Below, piece after piece: positions 11,124 to 20,775 of a stretch of DNA of 64,000 nt; the first letter of the stretch is position 1, and the number at the start of each line of letters is the position of its first letter. The stretch lies in assembly GCA_023634235.1 (NCBI GenBank), contig JAMKCF010000015.1, forward strand, positions 12,558,087 through 12,622,086. Direction: 5' to 3'. Under the pieces are notes generated by a model. It was not told the origin of the DNA, ran no database searches, and was given only the letters and a program-made list of their open reading frames with translations. Made by a program: the position numbers and the translations under genes. Origin of the DNA: Pisaster brevispinus. Lineage: Eukaryota > Echinodermata > Asteroidea > Forcipulatida > Asteriidae.

Positions 11124-13248
11124 GTATGGTTTCTTATACTTACATTTGATTTTACAGAGACGCTAACAAGAAGTAAATCAACTGAATGTGGAGAATATAA
11201 GCATACAAACTGAATATACTTTGTACATGGCTGTAAGTATTTTTTTTAACAATGTGGCATAGAAAAGGCTGTTTGATCCGTTACTACATTCCTAATAAAA
11301 AAATTACGTGTCAAGGAGATAACGGTAGGGTATAAAATATAAAAAAAAAGCAATATTGTTTCAAATCGGTTTTCGTTGTTTTCATTTTGTTTTCATTGGG
11401 CACCATGTACAAAGAAAAACGTCAGCTTTGAAAAAACCTGCTTGGTTTCTTAAACTGTTCATGTAGTGTGCTCTTGTTGTAAGGAGACTGGAACGACGAG
11501 GTCTGTGCAGTGGTGGCATGTTATGTTGCTATATGACCCCGTTGTGTCATTGAAAACATTATAGTCCATAGTCCACGACTGTGTTGATTGCAAATGGTGA
11601 AGTTTTGGGTTTAATTTGCGTTTGCCCAGTACTTCCATGAAGGTCCAAATCAACTAGTCACCGCTGACGCCACGAGTCATCTGTCACTTGGTTTGTCTGA
11701 CCTCGCTTTTTTCAGGTATTTGTCTGGGAGTATTTTGGAATAGAGGCATGTTCATTGTGAAATACGGGATTCCAATACTTGTTTTTTCATGTGGATTCCA
11801 TTTGTTGGAAAAATTATGAGAACTAAATATTTCAGAGTATCTTAAACTCGCTCTATAATAACAAGTCGCCGCCTTAAAAAAAAGTACCGCCTAAAAATAA
11901 AAGTCGCAAGCTAAAAACATAAAGTCTCCAGCACAACAACGTCCCCGCGTAAAAAAAAATCGCCATGTCGTTGCCTTACAGATCACCTCACTTGAGGTAC
12001 ACACAATACCTGAATTTTGACGTCAGAAATCACGGGGAAAATTAACAACTTATTCCTTAGTCTTGAATTTTGATTTCACATTGTCTGGTTTTTCTGTATT
12101 CCTGTCCAATCAAGTTTGCTACAATGGATTGGAGTACGATCTCAACTCTAACAATCCATACCGATGGGTCTTACCGTACGAAGATCCATGCGAGTATGCT
12201 GCCGTACTCGGCGGACTGACTACTCCAAATGTATCGTACCAACAGGGGGCGCCCTACTACCTAGATAAGATCGCCTTTAGACTGCTTGAGTTCTTCGATT
12301 GTCAAGATGATCGAAACGGTAAGAAACATGGTTGATAATAAGACAATTCGTGCTTAAAATTGTGACTCATAAATAATAACTGTCAACAGCTCATTATAAA
12401 AGAATTGTTGGTACTACAAAACGAGGTAAAACAAACATGTGCGGGTGTTGTTTGGATGATTCATATTTACGTTTAAAGTTTCACGTGTTGGCTGTCAGAC
12501 TTAGTACTCGGATTGCCAAGAACTCGATCAGAGTGGCTACTTGAAAACAACGCTTTGGCCTAGTAATCTGTTTGAACGAACTACCCATCTAGTCAAATGG
12601 CTCGGTGATACGTTTGAACGGTTGGCTTACTTCTTCACGAGGCTTTACAATCCGTACGCTCGGTTTAGCAATCCGTTTGAACAGTTTACAAATGTTTAGT
12701 TTTAAGTTTGCACGGCTTGGTGTTTTCTTGACATTATTTAGTTATTCTCTTGAACTGTTTACTAGTCCGTTGGCATGGCTGAACATTCAGTTCGAATTGC
12801 TCGGTTTTCTTTAAGACGGTTGCTCATCCATTCACTAGGTTTAGTAATACGCTCAAAGTTTGGTAATCCCAAACAAAAGAGGAGGTAGGAAAACAACACT
12901 TTCGCTGCAATTTTCCGGACAGAGAAAAATATAGAAATGTTATATACCAGACAAGACGGGATGTATACTTTACTAACGGTCCCGCTCAGACTACTAAGCA
13001 ACTGCTATCTTTGATTAATCAGATTTAAACACTGACGCAGGCTTACAATTACGTATCTAGTGAAAGGAAACTATCGTGACTATAGGTTTTCTTGTAATAG
13101 TTGTAGAGGTTGATTACATTTTTGTAAATTCTCAACATTCTTGGAAAGCCGTGAATTTCTATTACAGTCAAATTTACCCAATCATATAAATGAATATTGA
13201 CAAGTGCAATTCGAGAAATAATATAAAATGCATTCTGGCAGTCATTCA

Positions 13249-13281
<33 letters not shown>

Positions 13282-13881
13282 GGGGGGGGTGCTTGCTTAA
13301 TTAAGAAAGCTATTGAATAGAGGCAAAAACGGTAGTTTTTAAATTATGCAAGTTATGCATATTTCCCCTTCTTCCTTTTTTCTCCTTTTTTGATACGTTG
13401 TTCGGGAGGTTTTCAAGAGACACTTGCATGCAACTATGATGTGACACTGATATCAATTCTACTTCTATCAGGGCGTATGCTTACATATATTTGTGAGAAT
13501 AGGGGCAAAAACGGCAACTTATAATTGATGCAAATTATGCATATTTCCCCTACTTCCTTTTTTTCTACTTTTTTGATTGGTTGTTTTGGAGGGTTTCAAG
13601 AGACTTTTGCTAAATAAATCATTTCTGTTGCAATTTTGTCTAGGCCAAACCACAGATTGACTAGAATACACATCTAGGTATCACTGGTGCGTGTGACATT
13701 CATCTTAAAACTACAATTCTATTACTTGCAGGTGTTCGTTGGTAACATTGCGGATACTACAACCCCAGTAACCAACATGTTTGATCAGAGCATCGTGGCT
13801 ACCATAGTGCGTATTGAGCCTGTAGCGTTTATCGACGGACAAGCTCTACGGCTGGAGTTGCTTGGATGTCACATCAACTGA
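11078..13881 (+). CDS. secreted discoidin-domain gene, copy 2, middle exon not found
   Basis: Three exons are seen. 11078-11123 starts MDGAVLAILMIATLS, a short signal peptide. 12115-12318 is an unrecognised Cys-containing module (VCYNGLEYDLN, YEDPCEYAAVLGG, FFDCQDDRN). 13732-13881 is the last half of an F5/8C domain, stop TGA. Exons 1 and 2 join cleanly in phase 1 with good GT/AG sites. Exon 2 ends in phase 1, but the last exon starts in phase 0, so they cannot be spliced directly without a frameshift. An exon like 4307-4481, coding the front of the discoidin domain, must belong between them, and none is visible in 12319-13731. Either this copy lost it, or the assembly dropped it near the long T/G run at 13250. 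The family is unknown; secretion to the extracellular space is inferred. Confidence 0.62.
12115..12318 (+). CDS. discoidin copy 2, exon 2, unknown Cys module
   Basis: This 204 nt exon begins after CAATCAAG and ends CGAAACG/GTAAGA. The 67 residues include three cysteines and many aromatics (NPYRWVLPYEDPCEY, GAPYYLDKIAFRLLEFF). I do not recognise the domain. It may be the linker before the discoidin domain. Confidence 0.65.
12600..12860. repeat. degenerate short-period repeat in intron
   Basis: Imperfect recurrences of CGTTTGAACGGTT / CGGTTTAGCAATCCGTTTGAACAG with about 30 bp spacing. There is no coding signal. It lies where the missing discoidin exon would be expected. Confidence 0.4.
13250..13289. 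repeat. poly-T then poly-G run
   Basis: About 30 T followed by ten G, a difficult sequence for assembly, inside the intron that should contain a discoidin exon. Confidence 0.9.
13312..13615. repeat. two-copy tandem repeat of about 185 bp in intron
   Basis: GAGGCAAAAACGG, TTATGCATATTTCCCC, CTTCCTTTTTTCT and GGTTTTCAAGAGAC recur in the same order at about 13320-13425 and 13500-13605. Confidence 0.75.
13732..13881 (+). CDS. discoidin copy 2, last exon
   Basis: It has the same 150 nt length and phase as 4996-5145, with a TGA stop. It encodes FDQSIVATIVRIEP and ends LELLGCHIN, the C-terminal half of an F5/8C domain. The preceding intron end is also homologous between copies (GCGTGTGACATTCATC). 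Confidence 0.85.
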   Translation: MFVGNIADTTTPVTNMFDQSIVATIVRIEPVAFIDGQALRLELLGCHIN

Positions 13882-14590
13882 AATCGAGTCAGTTGTTTAA
13901 AGCAGAAATTACAAACACTTATTCTGTTTTCATTCTTTTGTCGCTATTTATCTTATGGCTAGAACAAAACCGAGTATGGTTTTTCTCAGGCTTTGTAATT
14001 ATGAGTCATAAATAACTTCAACATAAGTAGTTTCGAAACACTACAACTTACGACAGTGACATACAAAATCAGATAATAGAATAAGATCCGCTCGAAGATA
14101 AAAAAGGCACATTTTGCGTGAACGTTGTAACGTTGACTAAAACAACTTATTGTAAACAAATAACTTTACGTTAATTTTTTGTTCGGTATTCCTAAAGCAA
14201 CTTAGTAAACGTTTGTTAACTCTAAAAACTTCTGGATCAGAAGTGACCCGGATCTAGGTCCCGTGGGGCCTGAACTAAAAGGAGTCACTATGAGTTGTAA
14301 TTTGTCTCAAAATTACCAATTGTATTTATAAATAAAAAGGACGCGAATCTGATTCTCGGCAGACCTACAAAACACCAGTTACCCAGAGGGCCCACGAGGT
14401 TAACCATTATGTTAGAACTTGATATCCTTTCTAATGCACGGCACTTTCAAGCTGCTTTGAATATTAAGCATCTAGCACTCTTTTCAATAGTAGGATAGTA
14501 TTATACCTGTAGCGTTGGAGCCCAGTAATGTAGCTTTACAGCTGGAATCGCTTGGTTGTCTCATCGACTGGTATGAAATCGTTTTGTTTG
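13882..14590 (+). repeat. tandem-duplicated 3' flank of discoidin copy 2, with a ghost exon
   Basis: Homologous to 5146-6040. At 14503-14570 a decayed last exon can be read in one frame (VEPS, then VALQLESLGCL with ID at the end), against RIEP and LELLGCHIN in the live exons. No splice acceptor or full domain remains. Confidence 0.65.
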
Positions 14591-14635
14591 AAGCATACTC
14601 TGTTTCGTTTTCGATTTATAGGTTTTACTCTCTCC

Positions 14636-14758
14636 AGGGGTGGATTTTACAAAGAGTTAAGACTAGTCTTATCTCGAGTTAGGACGAGTAGGACTAGCCT
14701 TAAGTTTTTAATAACTCCAATGACTAAGTTAGGACTATCTTTGTGAAATCGACCCCTG
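14636..14758. mobile_element. MITE with TTCACAAAG-type inverted ends
   Basis: The ends are inverted copies of each other: AGGGGTGGATTTTACAAAG at the left and CTTTGTGAAATCGACCCCT at the right. The interior is itself partly palindromic (GACTAGTCTTATCTCGAGTTAGGACGAG). The same family occurs at 53762-53904 and, more diverged, at 63372-63522. Too short to code for a transposase. Confidence 0.75.
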
Positions 14759-14759
14759 A

Positions 14760-15880
14760 TGTTTGATAATCGTCTGGCACTAAAACAACATTTGTTTTTA
14801 AAGGATTTTGTTTATTTTAATTTTTTATGACGGAGCCAAGTCGAATCAGAAGACAGAATATGAAGCCCTTAAACATCAAAAACCAATTATACAAACAGGC
14901 ATCCAAGTCACTATAAATAAACTCAGTTTTTAAGCAAATTAAAACTCCACTGAAAGACGTTTGTTCACAACACAAACCACGGCTTGTAAAGTTTTGAGCC
15001 GAACCTAGTTACTGAGTCAAAACACTTCATTATGTACATTTGCACGATAGAAATACCATTTTAATACAAGTAACGTGCTTGTATCATTACATTGTTCATG
15101 TAATAGATTCTCAACGATCAGAAATGTAAGCAGTGGTTAACATTTCAAGTAAGAGTTTCAAAGATATCACGAAATTCAGTTTCTGCTTCATCACCAAATA
15201 CAAGGCTTTTGTGTTTCTGAACCATTAAATACGTGTTATTCTTCGTGACTTCAAAACTCGTGATGCAAGATTCAAGATTCATAATCGATGTAAATTTCAC
15301 TGGGGGTCTGTCGCTTTAAGCTTGTTCATGGAATTTGAAAGTTGCGCTTTGAATGTTTAATGCATCCAGCGGTTTTGTGCATAACGCCTGAAATAAAAGA
15401 CAAGTATATGAACAGCTGCTACGACCCCATTCCTTACATACTTCCCTCCCCATATGTTCATTTTCTTTTTTGGAATGTTATTTTAAAAGACTTGACCACC
15501 TTTTGGTGGTCCTCAGTCAGTGCCCATGCAGGCATTTGTGCGATCCGTATGGTGCACCGTTTGGCCCGCATCTCTTCCGTCTTCGACGGCGACCTCCCTC
15601 TCCACCAATGGATCGTGGCAAAGAGTGACGGTGCTGCTTGACCGGACCCCGGACTGTCCGGACCCTGGACTTTGTTTACACAACGCTTGACCGGACCCTG
15701 GACTGTCGTGGCTCCTGAGCTGAACTCCCGGGTCAACGTCTACCCACTTACCTGTGACTGTGGGTTGATCTGGTGTGGGCTGTTTTTGGAGATGATGGGC
15801 CTAACGTCTGCAATCTTGTTAGGGAACTGACTGTGCGGGGCATATTCTTTAACTCTGCGTGACACCATCAAAAGAAATTT
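14760..15880. other. non-coding, no gene recognised
   Basis: AT-rich to about 15480, then a more GC-rich patch at 15490-15800. The patch contains a short internal duplication (TTGACCGGACCCCGGACTGT and TTGACCGGACCCTGGACTGT). It may be a decayed transposon fragment, but no domain is readable in any frame. Confidence 0.4.
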
Positions 15881-16465
15881 TGCACTATTTCACCCTGACT
15901 TACTTTTTGAGTAACAGTTTGATTATAGCGTGTTTACTTTTTTTTTGTAAAGAACCTAATCACTTTTAAATCACCCAAAACATTAGATAAAGACCATTTT
16001 GACTAAATAAATTCAATTCAAGCAAAAAAATGTATTTTAAGATGAGCCCATATGTGTCTCTTTGTAAAGTTTATACCACTTCTGCTCAACCATTTCTTGG
16101 AATAACACCCTTTGTTTACACAACTTAGCAAGAACATCTTCCCATCTAATCCTTGCAACACCATCCTACTCAGTTATCCAAATAAACAACCAGGGCAAAG
16201 CAAAGAGTCTGGAGAAGAAGCAATCTGAAAACCAATGGTTCGTTTCACCCTTTAGTGGCTATAATTATTAGTACCATGGCTGAGTAATTGCTGTACAATT
16301 CACATGGGAATTCTGGAGAGCTAGTCATTAAAGCATTGTGTAAGTGAAAAACAAACCCAGTTGGTAATTGGCTTGCTATTTGGCTAGATGTAGTTGTAGA
16401 ACTTGGAATTGTTTTGATTTTTAGAAAAAAACTCAATAGCAAGTATTCAAACACAGTAACAAAAC
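15880..16465 (+). repeat. dispersed repeat X, copy 1
   Basis: Matches 43815-44210 in order: TTTCACCCTGACTTACTTTT, GAGTAACAGTTTGATT, AATCACCCAAAACATTAGAT, AAGATGAGCCCA, CACAACTTAGCAAG, GAGTAATTGCTGTA, ATGGGAATTC, GCTATTTGGCTAG, TGTAGAACTTGG. Copy 1 has an extra ~170 bp in the middle. No tRNA head, tail or inverted ends were recognised, so the class is unknown. Confidence 0.7.
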
Positions 16466-16469
16466 TGTC

Positions 16470-18849
16470 TACATAATACAATTACATAAAACCGATGCGT
16501 ATTATAGTTTATCGCTGTGTGCCGCGCAAAATATTTACATATAAAAATTATATTGTATTTAAACACCAGATACATGTCAAAAACATTTGTTATTTAAAAA
16601 CCTCATTAACGAGTACTCAACCACCCTCAAACACGGCATACATGCTCCAATTGCAAAAACCAATGCGTGTTTGATATACCAGAGACAGTTTTGTGTAAAA
16701 ACAAAAGTCCCGTTGAACATCATTTTGTGGAGCTTTCGGAGTAATCCCACTTGCTGGGCATTTCCGATCTGAAGAAGGCACAAAATGGCCATAAAAAATT
16801 TTTTTTCGGATGCAGGAATAAGCAAGGCAGACTCAGGTATAGTTTCATGGGTCTACCATACTTAGTTGAGTTGTTGTCAAACATTCCGCACAGTTTTTTC
16901 AAATCAATACTAAAAGGCATGAAACTTCTTGTCTGTGTTAACACGTAGCCCCGTTTGGTTAACTTGAGGGGTAGTAATCATACTTCCTGGGCGCTCGCCT
17001 CGCGTAAAATATCGTCACAGAAACGAAACTAAGATGAGAAAAGAGCCCATGATATTGGCTTTCCAATGGTGAAAAAATGTACCAGTCCAGGATTATTCTG
17101 AGAATGATTTGAATATCCTTAATTTATACTTGTCTCGCTGTCAGCTCTGCCTTTTTCAACAATTTAACTGGAGTTTGTCGTTGTCAACCCCGTTTCGGGG
17201 TTTGGGGGAAGGGGAGAGGGTAGCATTTTTCCTGTAATTTCTGTATCTTTCCCCCTATGCAATAAGCTTAGGATTTTGACAAAAGTGTACATTTTTTAGT
17301 TTTCCACTTAAACAACGCCGGCTTTTAGGACCCTTGTTGCAATGATGAGGCCTTGATGATGATTCTGTAGTAATTCTTGTCCAGAACAAAATATTTGAAA
17401 TTGGCGTGTTTAAAAAAATGTCATTGATACAAAAAATTGATAAGGTTTGAAACCCGAAAATTAGGCAAAAGCACAAAATCCAAGGTGGTGGCCAGATATG
17501 GCGGCCAATTTGAATTCTCATTATGCAATCAATACTATTACGTGACACATCACTACACTTTTTTTTTTTTTTTAGAACAGTGAAAATGCTGTTGAAAGAC
17601 AAAACAAAATTACCAAATAACAAAGTCAAAAAAGGTCAAAAAAGGTCAAAAAAGTTTTGCCATGGTAACAACTGACTAGGCCCCTCCCCATTTTTTCATT
17701 CGTGGGGGGGGCCAGTTATCCCCGAAGATACAGTGACCGAGCCACGGTCACTGTAGTGTCACGTGACCTTTCTACATTTCTAGTCACGCTTATAAAGTCG
17801 TCACCTACCGCCCCCAAATCGCCCATAAATATCCCATAATACGGCACTTTGAATTATTTTATACTAAAACTGTCATTTATTGAAATATTCTTATACCTGA
17901 CAAAATATCTTTCAGTGATCCGACCCAAATTTTGCTGGAGCAAAATTACTACTTTTTACATGTTTGATATATATAATTGTTGTTCGTTTCCATTAACAAA
18001 TTGTTCACTGCTACCAGGCCTTTAAAGATATCATATAAGTGAGAACCGATACTGGGCCATAACAGAGCTGCTCAAGTTGGAAGTTTTGCTTAACAATTTT
18101 CTGCTCAGCGAAAATTGAGCACGAAGCAAGTCACAGACAGTACATGTGACAATGGCTATAGTTACCTTAATAATCTGGTAAGCAAAATGTCCTGCGCTCA
18201 CTTTTTGCCACTTTTTGTGCTGATGGAAAATCCCTCAAACAACTCATTCCTTTCTTTGTCTCAGGCCTGCATATAATTGTAAACAAACGGCAGACATAAA
18301 TCGCCACCATAGAGCTAAATGGTAGTCTTGGTTCAAGACTCTCCTGTTGTTAATATCCTCCCACGATTCATCGCCACAAGAGGGCGCACTCTCACATAGA
18401 CCGCGCTCTCATGGGAATTCGCTAGCACTTCAGATCCTTACATCTACCGTAATGGTTGTTTACCGACATGCTGCTGCGCTAGAAATAATAATACACATAC
18501 ACACACGAGTCGAGTTCACACCACTGTTGTGAGTTTTGACGTGCTGCTGAGAGAGACTGACCACTGTCACTGATCTGCTGATGGCGACAACAACAACGAC
18601 ACTTCATATGTATGGACATGGTATGTTCATGTATTTTTATTTGTTTGTACGCCATTTTCTGTTCTTTGCCTTCTTTACCTTGTCACTTACTTAGTTTTTG
18701 TTGGGTTTCTCTTAATTCTACTATTCTATCTAGGCACATTAATTACACTGTTTCTGTGTCAGATTAACCTCTGTCTGTAGTCTGTGCACCCACACCACAG
18801 GAGACAATAACGGAACGAACCTCCGTCATGTCCGTATAGTTAGTAATTA
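16470..18849. other. non-coding, no gene recognised
   Basis: No family is recognisable in the open frames at 16577-16948 and 17255-17629. Small features: a triplicated GTCAAAAAAG at 17626-17655, a G run at 17705, and CCAAGATGGCGG-like GGCCAGATATGGCGGCCA at 17490. A regulatory role is not supported. Confidence 0.4.
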
Positions 18850-20716
18850 ATAGTTGTTCCATCCAAACTTGACAATTGTCCCAACTAAAGTTAGGACTGG
18901 TCCCAACTTGAGTGTTAAAGTTGGGACGTCCCAACTACTAAAAATAGTTGGGATCGCCCGTCATGCCCGAAGAGTTCAACAGGACACCGTGATCGATCAA
19001 GCGTGAATTACTGTGGGGACACTACTCCAAGGCTTACCAAGCTGATGCGATCAGCGTTAAATTAACAAGATTCTTATTTCAAACCCGGGTCTCGGCTCTG
19101 TACAAACTCATGTCAAAACTGATGATGGAGCTAGAGCCGGTCGCGGGCCGTTGCCCGGGACGAGGTTTGGAATGATATGGCTCATGTCATATTGGACCGT
19201 AAAACTAACTTCGTGTGTGTTTTTAGAGTGTTCTGACATCGGCCTCATGCTCATCATGCCAGGTGACGTCGCTTCAGTCTCAAGTAATATACCTACGCAT
19301 TTAGTTTCCCTGGGCCTTCTCTCGGAAAACCAAATTCTAATTAATCTAAAATATTCTCAAGGGAAAGTAGTCCTAAGAACTTCATAGTATCAGATACTTA
19401 CATGTTTTTAGTTTAGTCAAGGGGGTGCTTTGTGTTTGCTGCGATCCCAACTATAGTCTGATAGTTGGGACGCCCCAACTTTAACACTCAATTTGGGACC
19501 AGTCTCAACTACATGTATAGTTGGGACGATTGTCAAGTTGGGACGGAACATAGTTCTAGGAGAGTAGGACTAGTTAGGTTAGGACTAGGACTAGAGTACT
19601 GCCATCAGGCCAGGCCCATCCATAGCAATTTGTTTAACTTAAATAATGACAAACTACACATCTATGTTCCGTCCCAACTTGATGATCGTCCCAACTATAG
19701 TTGGGACTGGTCCCAACTTGAGTGTTAAAGTTGGGGCGTCCCAACTATAGTTGGGATCGCAGTGCACACAAAGCACCCCATGAATAAACTAAAAACATAA
19801 TAGTAGTAAGTATCATAGTATGAAGTTTTTAAGACCACTTTCCCTTGAGATTATTTGAGATTAGTTAGGATTTTGTTTTTCGGAGAGAAGGAAAACTAAA
19901 ATGCGTAGGCCTACTGAGAGACCATAGAGGTAGAAAAGAAAGCGTCACCCGGCAGCACTCAGCATGAGGCTGCTGGTAGCCTGAGCTGTCCGCTGTCAGA
20001 ACCCTCTAAAACACTATTTACACTGAGTTAGCGGTCCATTGTGAGCGATATACTATCATTCCAAACCAGTTTGGACATGAGTTTGTACAGAGCCGAGACC
20101 CGGGTTTGAAATAAAGAATCTTGTTAATTAACGCCGATCGCATCACGACCCATGATTGATCACGGCCGTGCACGGTGTCCTGTTGAACTCTATGGGTGAT
20201 CCCAACTATAGTTGGGACGTCCCAACTTTAACACTCAAGTTGGGACCAGTCCCAACTATAGTTGGGACAATTGTCAAGTTGGGACGGAACATCTACACAA
20301 GCAAGCATACAATTTAAGAAATAGTGGGTCACTGGACCTCTCATTCTCAGCTCAAGGTGAGTCAAGAAACCGCATGCACACATATAAATGATATATTTTC
20401 TTTTGTGACACTCTGTGTACAACACAACAGTAATGTTCCACCCCAACTTGACAATCGTCCCAACTATAGTTGGGACTGGTCCCAACTTGAGTGTTAAAGT
20501 CGGGGCACCCCTAGCCCTGGCCCTGGTAGGACGTCAGTTTTGACACGAGTCTGCACAGAGCCGAGACGCGGGGTTGAAATAAAGCATCTTTATCGTACCG
20601 TCTTAGTGTCACACAGCAATCCACGCATGAGTGATCCCAACTATAGTTGGGACGCCCCAACTTTAACACTCAAGTTGGGGCCAAGTTGGGGACGATTGTC
20701 AAGTTGGGACGGAACA
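18850..20716. mobile_element. nested foldback element complex with GTTGGGAC units
   Basis: Six ~95 bp units, each dense in GTTGGGAC/GTCCCAAC, alternate in orientation: about 18861-18957, 19443-19553, 19663-19758, 20195-20291, 20432-20509 and 20632-20717. Between them lie longer arms that are inverted copies of each other. 18958-19442 pairs with about 19759-20194: both contain AACCCGGGTCTCGGCTCTGT or its complement, the CAAAGCACCCC block, and the TTTCCCTTGAGA block. A third, partial arm is at 20535-20631. The whole forms a very large imperfect hairpin with its centre near 19610. No transposase frame is present. This fits a foldback-type DNA element inserted into copies of itself. Confidence 0.75.
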
Positions 20717-20775
20717 GTAATACTATGCTCGATTATATTGTTGACTCCTTACAAAGGTTGTGGAGCGTCTCAATA

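Noticed and set aside
15458..15736. GC-richer patch with a 92-99 codon frame on both strands
   Set aside because: No domain is readable; the internal duplication suggests a decayed repeat and not a gene.
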